DNA of 64,000 nucleotides from Nemophila menziesii (lineage: Eukaryota > Streptophyta > Magnoliopsida > Boraginales > Hydrophyllaceae), in NCBI GenBank assembly GCA_029959085.1, contig JARWIR010000173.1:188501-252500 (forward strand), read 5' to 3'. Both the position numbers and the translations under genes were made by a program. The notes beneath the pieces are model-generated. The model was not told where the DNA came from. It did not search any database and saw nothing but the letters and a program-made list of their open reading frames with translations. Positions 10,401 to 21,800 of the stretch are shown piece by piece (positions within the stretch are counted from its first letter, which is position 1; each line of letters begins with the position of its first letter).

Positions 10401-11350
10401 ATATCCCCAAAAACGCCCAAATATACGTTTAAGGACCGTAAAAAAGCACTTTGGAGACCCTCCCAAAACCCCTCGGAACCCCCTAACGACCCCTGAAAAC
10501 CCTGGCACCCCCCTCAAAAACCCGTAAAAAGCACGACGAGGCCCTGAAAACCCGAAAAAAAGACGATTAAAAAAGTCCGAAAAATCCCTTGAAAACACAA
10601 AAGAGGCTCCCAAAAGACCCATAAAAAGCACCAAAAACCCCTAAAACCCGCAACAGAACTCCCAGAAACCCCGAAATAACCCCCCAGAACCCCTCGAAAC
10701 GTCTAAAAACCCCCGGAAAGCCCCCAAGGGCCCTAAAAGACCCCTTGAAAAGCCCCCAATATCCCCAAAAACGCCCAAAAATACGTTTAAGGACCGTCAA
10801 AAACCACTTTGGAGACCCTCCCAAAACCCCTCGGAACCCCCTAACGACCCCCGAAAACCCTGGCACCCCCCTCAAAAACCCGTAAAAAGCACGACGAGGC
10901 CCTGAAAACCCGAAAAAAGGACGATTAAAAAAGTCCGAAAAATCCCTTGAAAACACAAAAGAGGCTCCCAAAAGACCCATAAAAAGCACCAAAAACCCCT
11001 AAAACCCCCAACAGAACCCCCAGAAACCCCGAAATAACCCCCCAGAACCCCTCGAAACGTCTAAAAACCCCCGGAAAGCCCCCAAGGGCCCTAAAAGACC
11101 CCTTGAAAAGCCCCCAATATCCCCAAAAACGCCCAAAAATACGTTTAAGGACCGTCAAAAAGCACTTTGGAGACCCTCCCAAAACCCCTCGGAACCCCCT
11201 AACGACCCCCGAAAACCCTGGCACCCACCTCAAAAACCCGTAAAAAGCACGACTAGGCCCTGAAAACCCGAAAAAAGGACGATTAAAAGAGTCCGAAAAA
11301 TCCCTTGAAAACACAAAAGAGGCTCCCAAAAGACCCATAAAAAGCACTAA
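5770..11350 (-). repeat. Large satellite block, copy 1 (about 5.6 kb)
   Basis: Monomer variants in this stretch recur in the same order in the stretch 11490-18860. The offset is 5,724 bp for 5770-10090 and 7,507 bp for about 9600-11350. Examples are the rare GGCACCCCCTCAAAA shortened C-run at 7640 and 13364, AACACTGGCACC at 7991 and 13715, and CCACTTTGGAG at about 10804 and 18311. The two copies are close to identical where compared by eye. Confidence 0.8.
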
Positions 11351-14300
11351 AAACCCCTAAAACCCCCAACAGAACCCCCAGAAACCCTGAAATAACCCCC
11401 AGAACCCCTCGAAACGTCTAAAACCCCCGGAAAGCCCCCAAGGGCCCTAAATGACCCCTTGAAAAGCCCCCAATATCCCCAAAAACGCCCAAAAATACGT
11501 TTAAGGACCGTCAAAAAGCACTTTGGAGACCCTCCCAAAACCCCTCGGAACCCCCTAACGACCCCCGAAAACCCTGGCACCCCCCTCAAAAACCCGTAAA
11601 AAGCACGACGAGGCCCTGAAAACCCGAAAAAAAGACGATTAAAAAAGTCCGAAAAATCCCTTGAAAACACAAAAGAGGCTCCCAAAAGACCCATAAAAAG
11701 CACCAAAAACCCCTAAAACCCGCAAAAGAACTCCCAGAAACCCCGAAATAACCCCCCAGAACCCCTCGAAACGTCTAAAAACCCCCGGAAAGCCCCCAAG
11801 GGCCCTAAAAGACCCCTTGAAAAGCCCCCAATATCCCCAAAAACGCCCAAAAATACGTTTAAGGACCGTCAAAAAGCACTTTGGAGACCCTCCCAAAACC
11901 CCTCGGAACCCCCTAACGACCCCCGAAAACCCTGGCACCCCCCTCAAAAACCCGTAAAAAGCACGACTAGGCCCAGAAAACCCGAAAAAAGGACGATTAA
12001 AAAAGTCCGAAAAATCCCTTGAAAACACAAAAGAGGCTCCCAAAAGACCCATAAAAAGCACCAAAAACCCCTAAAACCTCCAACAGAACCCCCAGAAACC
12101 CCGAAATAACCCCCCAGAACCCCTCGAAAAGTCTAAAAACCCCGGAAAGCCCCCAAGGGCCCTAAAAGACCCCTTGAAAAGCCCCCGATATCCCCCAAAA
12201 CGCCCAAATATACGTTTAAGGACCGTCAAAAAGCACTTTGGAGACCCTCCCAAAACCCCTCGGAACCCCCTAACGACCCCCGAAAACCCTGGCACCCCCC
12301 TCAAAAACCCGTAAAAAGCACGACGAGGCCCTGAAAACCCGAAAAAAGGACGATTAAAAAAGTCCGAAAAATCCCTTGAAAACACAAAAGAGGCTCCCAA
12401 AAGACCCATAAAAAGCACCAAAAACCCCTAAAACCCCCAACAGAACCCCCAAAAACCCCGAAATAACCCCCCAAAACCCCTCGAAACGTCTAAAAACCCC
12501 CGGAAAGCCCCCAAGGGCCCTAAAGGACCCCTTGAAAAGCCCCCAATATCCCCAAAAACGCCCAAAAATACGTTTAAGGACCGTCAAAAAGCACTTTGGA
12601 GACCCTCCCAAAACCCCTCGGAACCCCCTAACGACCCCCGAAAACCCTGGCACCCCCCTCAAAAACCCGTAAAAAGCACGACTAGGCCCAGAAAACCCGA
12701 AAAAAGGACGATTAAAAAAGTCCGAAAAATCCCTTGAAAACACAAAAGAGGCTCCCAAAAGACCCATAAAAAGCACCAAAAACCCCTAAAACCCCCAACA
12801 GAACCCCCAGAAACCCCGAAATAACCCCCCAGAACCCCTCGAAAAGTCTAAAAACCCCGGAAAGCCCCCAAGGGCCCTAAAAGACCCCTTGAAAAGCCCC
12901 CAATATCCCCCAAAACGCCCAAATATACGTTTAAGGACCGTCAAAAAGCACTTTAGAGACCCTCCCAAAACCCCTCGGAACCCCCTAACGACCCCCGAAA
13001 CCCTGGCCACCCCCTCAAAAACCCGTAAAAAGCACGACGAGGCCCTGAAAACCCGAAAAAAGGACGATTAAAAAAGTCCGAAAAATCCCTTGAAAACACA
13101 AAAGAGGCTCCCAAAAGACCCATAAAAAGCACCAAAAACCCCTAAAACCCCCAACAGAACCCCCAAAAACCCCGAAATAACCCCCCAAAACCCCTCGAAA
13201 CGTCTAAAAACCCCCGGAAAGCCCCCAAGGGCCCTAAAAGACCCCTTGAAAAGCCCCCAATATCCCCAAAAACGCCCAAAAATACGTTTAAGGACCGTCA
13301 AAAAGCACTTTGGAGACCCTCCCAAAACCCCTCGGAACCCCCTAACGACCCCCGAAAACCCTGGCACCCCCTCAAAAACCCGTAAAAAGCACGACGAGGC
13401 CCTGAAAACCCGAAAAAAGGACGATTAAAAAAGTCCGAAAAATCCCTTGAAAACACAAAAGAGGCTCCCAAAAGACCCATAGAAAGCACCAAAATCCCCT
13501 AAAACCCCCCAACAGAACCCCCAGAAACCCCGAAATAACCCCCCAGAACCCCTCGAAACGTCTAAAAACCCACGGAAAGCCCCAAAGGGCCCTAAAAGAC
13601 CCCTTGAAAAGCCCCCAATATCCCCAAAAACGCCCAAAAATACGTTTAAGGACCGTCAAAAAGCACTTTGGAGACCCTCCCAAAACCCCTCGGAACCCCC
13701 TAACGACCCCCGAAAACACTGGCACCCCCCTCAAAAACCCGTAAAAAGCACGACGAGGCCCTGAAAACCCGAAAAAAGGACGATTAAAAAAGTCCGAAAA
13801 AATCCCTTGAAAACACAAAAGAGGCTCCCAAAAGACCCATAAAAAGCACCAAAAACCCCTAAAACCCCCAACAAAACCCCCAGAAACCCCGAAATAACCC
13901 CCCAGAACCACTCGAAACGTCTAAAAACCCCAGGAAACCCCCCAAGGGCCCTAAAAGACCCCTTGAAAAGCCCCCAATATCCCCAAAAACGCCCAAAAAT
14001 ACGTTTAAGGACCGTAAAAAAGCACTTTGGAGACCCTCCTAAAACCCCTCGGAACCCCCTAACGACCCCCGAAAACCCTGGCACCCCCCTCAAAAACCCG
14101 TAAAAAGCACGACGAGGCCCTGAAAACCCGAAAAAAGGACGATTAAAAAAGTCCGAAAAATCCCTTGAAAACACAAAAGAGGCTCCCAAAAGACCCATAA
14201 AAAGCACCAAAAACCCCTAAAACCCCCAACAGAACCCCCAGAAACCCCGAAATAACCCCCCAGAACCCCTCGAAACGTCTAAAAACCCCCGGAAAGCCCC

Positions 14301-17000
14301 CAAGGGCCCAAAAAGACCCCTTGAAAAGCCCCCAATATCCCCAAAAACGCCCAAAAATACGTTTAAGTACCGTCAAAAAGCACTTTGGAGACCCTCCCAA
14401 AACCCCTCTGAACCCCCTAACGACCCCCGAAAACCCTGGCACCCCCCTCAAAAACCCGTAAAAAGCACGACGAGGCCCTGAAAACCCGAAAAAAGGACGA
14501 TTAAAAGAGTCCGAAAAATCCCTTGAAAACACAAAAGAGGCTCCCAAAAGACCCATAAAAAGCACCAAAAACCCCTAAAACCCCCAACAGAACCCCCAGA
14601 AACCCTGAAATAACCCCCCAGAACCCCTCGAAACGTCTAAAAACCCCCGGAAAGCCCCCAAGGGCCCTAAATGACCCCTTGAAAAGCCCCCAATATCCCC
14701 AAAAACGCCCAAAAATACGTTTAAGGACCGTCAAAAAGCACTTTGGAGACCCTCCCAAAACCCCTCGGAACCCCCTAACGACCCCCGAAAACCCTGGCAC
14801 CCCCTTCAAAAACCCGTAAAAAGCACGACGAGGCCCTGAAAACCCGAAAAAAGGACGATTAAAAAAGTCCGAAAAATCCCTTGAAAACACAAAAGAGGCT
14901 CCCAAAAGACACATAGAAAGCACCAAAAACCCCTAAAACCCCCAACAGAACCCCCAGAAACCCCGAAATAACCCCCCAGAACCCCTCGAAACGTCTAAAA
15001 ACCCCCGGAAAGCCCCTAAGGGCCCTAAAAGACGCCTTGAAAAGCCCCCAATATCCCCAAAAACGCCCAAAAATACGTTTAAGGACCGTCAAAAAGCACT
15101 TTGGAGACCCTCCCAAAACCCCTCGGAACCCCCTAACGGCCCCCGAAAACCCTGGCACCCCCCTCAAAAACCCGTAAAAAGCACGACGAGGCCCTGAAAA
15201 CCCGAAAAAAGGACGATTAAAAAAGTCCGAAAAATCCCTTGAAAACACAAAAGAGGCTCCCAAAAGACCCATAGAAAGCACCAAAAACCCCTAAAACCCC
15301 CAACAGAACCCCCAGAAACCCCGAAATAACCCCCCAGAACCCCTCGAAACGTCTAAAAACCCCCGGAAAGCCCCCAAGGGCCCTAAAAGACCCCTTGAAA
15401 AGCCCCCAATATCCCCAAAAACGCCCAAAAATACGTTTAAGGACCGTCAAAAAGCACTTTGGAGACCCTCCCAAAACCCCTCTGAACCCCCTAACGACCC
15501 CCGAAAACCCTGGCACCCCCCTCAAAAACCCGTAAAAAGCACGACGAGGCCCTGAAAACCCGAAAAAAGGACGATTAAAAAAGTCCGAAAAATCCCTTGA
15601 AAACACAAAGGAGGCTCCCAAAAGACCCATAAAAAGCACCAAAAACCCCTAAAACCCCCAACAGAACCCCCAGAAACCCCGAAATAACCCCCCAGAACCC
15701 CTCGAAACGTCTAAAAACCCCCCGGAAAGCCCAAAAGGGCCCTAAAAGACCCCTTGAAAAGCCCCCAATATCCCCAAAAACGCCCAAAAATACGTTTAAG
15801 GACCGTCAAAAAGCACTTTGGAGACCCTCCCAAAACCCCTCGGAACCCCCTAACGGCCCCCGAAAACCCTGGCACCCCCCTCAAAAACCCGTAAAAAGCA
15901 CGACGAGGCCCTGAAAACCCGAAAAAAGGACGATTAAAAAAGTCCGAAAAATCCCTTGAAAACACAAAAGAGGCTCCCAAAAGACCCATAGAAAGCACCA
16001 AAAACCCCTAAAACCCCCAACAGAACCCCCAGAAACCCCGAAATAACCCCCCAGAACCCCTCGAAACGTCTAAAAACCCCCGGAAAGCCCCTAAGGGCCC
16101 TAAAAGACGCCTTGAAAAGCCCCCAATATCCCCAAAAACGCCCAAAAATACGTTTAAGGACCGTCAAAAAGCACTTTGGAGACCCTCCCAAAACCCCTCG
16201 GAACCCCCTAACGGCCCCCGAAAACCCTGGCACCCCCCTCAAAAACCCGTAAAAAGCACGACGAGGCCCTGAAAACCCGAAAAAAGGACGATTAAAAAAG
16301 TCCGAAAAATCCCTTGAAAACACAAAAGAGGCTCCCAAAAGACCCATAGAAAGCACCAAAAACCCCCAACAGAACCCCCAGAAACCCCGAAATAACCCCC
16401 CAGAACCCCTCGAAACGTCTAAAAACCCCCGGAAAGCCCCCAAGGGCCCTAAAAGACCCCTTGAAAAGCCCCCAATATCCCCAAAAACGCCCAAAAATAC
16501 GTTTAAGGACCGTCAAAAAGCACTTTGGAGACCCTCCCAAAACCCCTCTGAACCCCCTAACGACCCCCGAAAACCCTGGCACCCCCCTCAAAAACCCGTA
16601 AAAAGCACGACGAGGCCCTGAAAACCCGAAAAAAGGACGATTAAAAAAGTCCGAAAAATCCCTTGAAAACACAAAGGAGGCTCCCAAAAGACCCATAAAA
16701 AGCACCAAAAACCCCTAAAACCCCCAACAGAACCCCCAGAAACCCCGAAATAACCCCCCAGAACCCCTCGAAACGTCTAAAAACCCCCCGGAAAGCCCAA
16801 AAGGGCCCTAAAAGACCCCTTGAAAAGCCCCCAATATCCCCAAAAACGCCCAAAAATACGTTTAAGGACCGTCAAAAAGCACTTTGGAGACCCTCCCAAA
16901 ACCCCTCGGAACCCCCTAACGGCCCCCGAAAACCCTGGCACCCCCCTCAAAAACCCGTAAAAAGCACGACGAGGCCCCGAAACCCCGAAAAAAGGACGAT

Positions 17001-17358
17001 TAAAAAAGTCCGAAAAATCCCTTGAAAACACAAAAGAGGCTCCCAAAAGACCCATAGAAAGCACCAAAAACCCCTAAAACCCCCAACAGAACCCCCAGAA
17101 ACCCCGAAATAACCCCCCAGAACCCCTCGAAACGTCTAAAAACCCCCGGAAAGCCCCCAAGGGCCCTAAAAGACCCCTTGAAAAGCCCCCAATATCCCCA
17201 AAAACGCCCAAAAATACGTTTAAGGACCGTCAAAAAGCACTTTGGAGACCCTCCCAAAACCCCTCTGAACCCCCTAACGACCCCCGAAAACCCTGGCACC
17301 CCCCTCAAAAACCCGTAAAAAGCACGACGAGGCCCTGAAAACCCGAAAAAAGGACGAT
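17001..17358 (+). repeat. Reference 358-bp satellite monomer
   Basis: Chosen as a typical full-length unit. Counted composition of the + strand is A 144, C 131, G 49, T 34 (GC 50%, A+C 77%). There are about 15 CpG against about 18 expected, so CpG is not strongly depleted. C-runs of three or more begin at 17071, 17080, 17092, 17102, 17113, 17123, 17143, 17154, 17164, 17174, 17186, 17196, 17207, 17249, 17260, 17270, 17281, 17291, 17299, 17312, 17333 and 17342, giving a period near 10.4 bp. Most A-runs fall about half a turn away. The length equals about 34 helical turns and roughly two nucleosomal repeats. Confidence 0.9.
17071..17126 (-). other. Predicted G-quadruplex cluster (one per monomer)
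   Basis: The + strand shows six C-runs of four to six bases separated by 5, 7, 5, 7 and 4 bases. The - strand therefore has six G-runs of at least four with loops of at most seven, which satisfies common G-quadruplex rules with spare runs. Two further runs of five follow at 17143 and 17154. The + strand could form the matching i-motif. The same cluster is present with minor changes in almost every monomer of both arrays. Confidence 0.7.
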
Positions 17359-18863
17359 TAAAAAAGTCCGAAAAATCCCTTGAAAACACAAAGGAGGCTC
17401 CCAAAAGACCCATAAAAAGCACCAAAAACCCCTAAAACCCCCAACAGAACCCCCAGAAACCCCGAAATAACCCCCCAGAACCCCTCGAAACGTCTAAAAA
17501 CCCCCGGAAAGCCCAAAAGGGCCCTAAAAGACCCCTTGAAAAGCCCCCAATATCCCCAAAAACGCCCAAAAATACGTTTAAGGACCGTCAAAAAGCACTT
17601 TGGAGACCCTCCCAAAACCCCTCGGAACCCCCTAACGACCCCCGAAAACCCTGGCACCCCCCTCAAAAACCCGTAAAAAGCACGACGAGGCCTTGAAAAC
17701 CCGAAAAAAGGACGATTAAAAAAATCCGAAAAATCCCTTGAAAACACAAAAGAGGCTCCAAAAAGACCCATAAAAAGCACCAAAAACCCCTAAAACCCCC
17801 AACAGAACCCCCAGAAACCCTGAAATAACCCCCCAGAACCCCTCGAAACGTCTAAAAACCCCCGGAAAGCCCCCAAGGGCCCTAAAAGACCCCTTGAAAA
17901 GCCCCCAATATCCCCAAAAACGCCCAAATATACGTTTAAGGACCGTAAAAAAGCACTTTGGAGACCCTCCCAAAACCCCTCGGAACCCCCTAACGACCCC
18001 CGAAAACCCTGGCACCCCCCTCAAAAACCCGTAAAAAGCACGACGAGGCCCTGAAAACCCGAAAAAAAGACGATTAAAAAAGTCCGAAAAATCCCTTGAA
18101 AACACAAAAGAGGCTCCCAAAAGACCCATAAAAAGCACCAAAAACCCCTAAAACCCGCAACAGAACTCCCAGAAACCCCGAAATAACCCCCCAGAACCCC
18201 TCGAAACGTCTAAAAACCCCCGGAAAGCCCCCAAGGGCCCTAAAAGACCCCTTGAAAAGCCCCCAATATCCCCAAAAACGCCCAAAAATACGTTTAAGGA
18301 CCGTCAAAAACCACTTTGGAGACCCTCCCAAAACCCCTCGGAACCCCCTAACGACCCCCGAAAACCCTGGCACCCCCCTCAAAAACCCGTAAAAAGCACG
18401 ACGAGGCCCTGAAAACCCGAAAAAAGGACGATTAAAAACGTCCGAAAAATCCCTTGAAAACACAAAAGAGGCTCCCAAAAGACCCATAAAAAGCACCAAA
18501 AACCCCTAAAACCCCCAACAGAACCCCCAGAAACCCCGAAATAACCCCCCAGAACCCCTCGAAACGTCTAAAAACCCCCGGAAAGCCCCCAAGGGCCCTA
18601 AAAGACCCCTTGAAAAGCCCCCAATATCCCCAAAAACGCCCAAAAATACGTTTAAGGACCGTCAAAAAGCACTTTGGAGACCCTCCCAAAACCCCTCGGA
18701 ACCCCCTAACGACCCCCGAAAACCCTGGCACCCACCTCAAAAACCCGTAAAAAGCACGACTAGGCCCTGAAAACCCGAAAAAAGGACGATTAAAAGAGTC
18801 CGAAAAATCCCTTGAAAACACAAAAGAGGCTCCCAAAAGACCCATAAAAAGCACTAAAAACCC

Positions 18864-21800
18864 CTAAAACCCCCAACAGAACCCCCAGAAACCCTGAAAT
18901 AACCCCCTAGAACCCCTCGAAACGTCTAAAACCCCCGGAAAGCCCCCAAGGGCCCTAAATGACCCCTTGAAAAGCCCCCAATATCCCCAAAAACGCCCAA
19001 AAATACGTTTAAGGACCGTCAAAAAGCACTTTGGAGACCCTCCCAAAACCCCTCGGAACCCCCTAACGACCCCCGAAAACCCTGGCACCCCCCTCAAAAA
19101 CCCGTAAAAAGCACGACGAGGCCCTGAAAACCCGAAAAAAGGACGATTAAAAAAGTCCGAAAAATCCCTTGAAAACACAAAAGAGGCTCCCAAAAGACCC
19201 ATAGAAAGCACCAAAAATCCCTAAAACCCCCAACAGAACCCCCAGAAACCCCGAAATAACCCCCCAGAACCCCTCGAAACGTCTAAAAACCCCCCGGAAA
19301 GCCCCCAAGGGCCCTAAAAGACCCCTTGAAAAGCCCCCAATATCCCCAAAAACGCCCAAAAATACGTTTAAGGACCGTCAAAAAGCACTTTGGAGACCCT
19401 CCCAAAACCCCTCGGAACCCCCTAACGACCCCCGAAAACCCTGGCACCCCCCTCAAAAACCCGTAAAAAGCACGACGAGGCCCTGAAAACCCGAAAAAAG
19501 GACGATTAAAAAAGTCCGAAAAATCCCTTGAAAACACAAAAGAGGCTCCCAAAAGACCCATAAAAAGCACCAAAAACCCCTAAAACCCCCAACAGAACCC
19601 CCAGAAACCCCGAAATAACCCCCCAGAATCCCTCGAAACGTCTAAAAACCCCCGGAAAGCCCCCAAGGGCCCTGAAAGACCCCTTGAAAAGCCCCCAATA
19701 TCCGCAAAAACGCCCAAAAATACGTTTAAGGACCGTCAAAAAGCACTTTGGAGACCCTCCCGAAACCCCTCGGAACCCCCTAACGACCCCCGAAATCCCT
19801 GGCACCCCCCTCAAAAACCCGTAAAAAGTACGACGAGGCCATGAAAACCCGAAAAAAGGACGATTAAAAAAGTCCGAAAAATCCCTTGAAAACACAAAAG
19901 ATGCTCCCAAAAGACCCATAAAAAGCACCAAAAACCCCTAAAACCCCCAACAGAACCCCCAGAAACCCCGAAATAACCCCCCAGAACCCCTCGAAACGTC
20001 TAAAAACCCCCGGAAAGCCCCCAAGGGCCCTAAAAGACCCCTTGAAAAGCCCCCAATATCCCCCAAAACGCCCAAATATACGTTTAAGGACCGTCAAAAA
20101 GCACTTTGGAGACCCTCCCAAAACCCCTCGGAACCCCCTAACGACCCCCGAAAACCCTGGCACCCCCCTCAAAAACCCGTAAAAAGCACGACGAGGCCCT
20201 GAAAACCCGAATAAAGGACGATTAAAAAAGTCCGAAAAATCCCTTGAAAACACAAAAGAGGCTCCCAAAAGACCCATAAAAAGCACCAAAAACCCCTAAA
20301 ACCCCCAACAGAACCCCCAGAAACCCCGAAATAACCCCCCAAAACCCCTCGAAACGTCTAAAAACCCCCGGAAAGTCCCCAAGGGCCCTAAAAGACCCCT
20401 TGAAAAGCCCCCAATATCCCCAAAAACGCCCAAAAATACGTTTAAGGACCGTCAAAAAGCACTTTGGAGACCCTCCCAAAACCCCTCGGAACCCCCTAAC
20501 GACCCCCGAAAACCCTGGCACCCCCTCAAAAACCCGTAAAAAGCACGACGAGGCCCTGAAAACCCGAAAAAAGGACGATTAAAAAAGTCCGAAAAAATCC
20601 CTTGAAAACACAAAAGAGGCTCCCAAAAGACCCATAAAAAGCACCAAAAACCACTAAAACCCCCAACAGAACCCCCAGAAACCCCGAAATAACCCCCGAG
20701 AACCCCTCGAAACGTCTAAAAACCCCCGGAAAGCCCCCAAGGGCCCTAAAAGACCCCTTGAAAAGCCCCCAATATCCCCAAAAACGCCCAAAAATACGTT
20801 TAAGGACCGTCAAAAACCACTTTGGAGACCCTCCCAAAACCCCTCGGAACCCCCTAACGACCCCCGAAAACACTGGCACCCCCCTCAAAAACCCGTAAAA
20901 AGCACGACGAGGCCCTGAAAACCCGAAAAAAGGACGATTAAAAAAGTCCGAAAAAATCCCTTGAAAACACAAAAGAGGCTCCCAAAAGACCCATAAAAAG
21001 CACCAAAAACCACTAAAACCCCCAACAGAACCCCCAGAAACCCCGAAATAACCCCCCAGAACCCCTCGAAACGTCTAAAAACCCCCGGAAAGCCCCCAAG
21101 GGCCCTAAAAGACCCCTTGAAAAGCCCCCAATATCCCCAAAAACGCCCAAAAATACGTTTAAGGACCCTCAAAAAGCACTTTGGAGACCCTCCCAAAACC
21201 CCTCGGAACCCCCTAACGACCCCCGAAAACCCTGGCACCCACCTCAAAAACCCGTAAAAAGCACGACTAGGCCCTGAAAACCCGAAAAAAGGACGATTAA
21301 AAGAGTCCGAAAAATCCCTTGAAAACACAAAAGAGGCTCCCAAAAGACCCATAAAAAGCACCAAAGACCCCTAAAACCCCCAACAGAACCCCCAGAAACC
21401 CTGAAATAACCCCCCAGAACCCCTCGAAACGTCTAAAAACCCCCGGAAAGCCCCCAAGGGCCCTAAATGACCCCTTGAAAAGCCCCCAATATCCCCAAAA
21501 ACGCCCAAAAATACGTTTAAGGACCGTCAAAAAGCACTTTGGAGACCCTCCCAAAACCCCTCGGAACCCCCTAACGACCCCCGAAAACCCTGGCACCCCC
21601 CTCAAAAACCCGTAAAAAGCACGACGAGGCCCTGAAAACCCGAAAAAAGGACGATTAAAAAAGTCCGAAAAATCCCTTGAAAACACAAAAGAGGCTCCCA
21701 AAAGACCCATAGAAAGCACCAAAAATCCCTAAAACCCCCAACAGAACCCCCAGAAACCCCGAAATAACCCCCCAGAACCCCTCGAAACGTCTAAAAACCC

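Larger units (their letters stand above)
11490..18860 (-). repeat. Large satellite block, copy 2, with an internal five-monomer expansion
   Basis: This is the second copy of the 5770-11350 block. It is longer by 1,783 bp because a group of monomers between about 15290 and 17425 has been multiplied inside it: the units ending near 15642 and 16001 reappear 1,066 bp further on, near 16708 and 17067. An 8-bp loss of CCTAAAAC at 16360 marks the second round. Confidence 0.75.
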
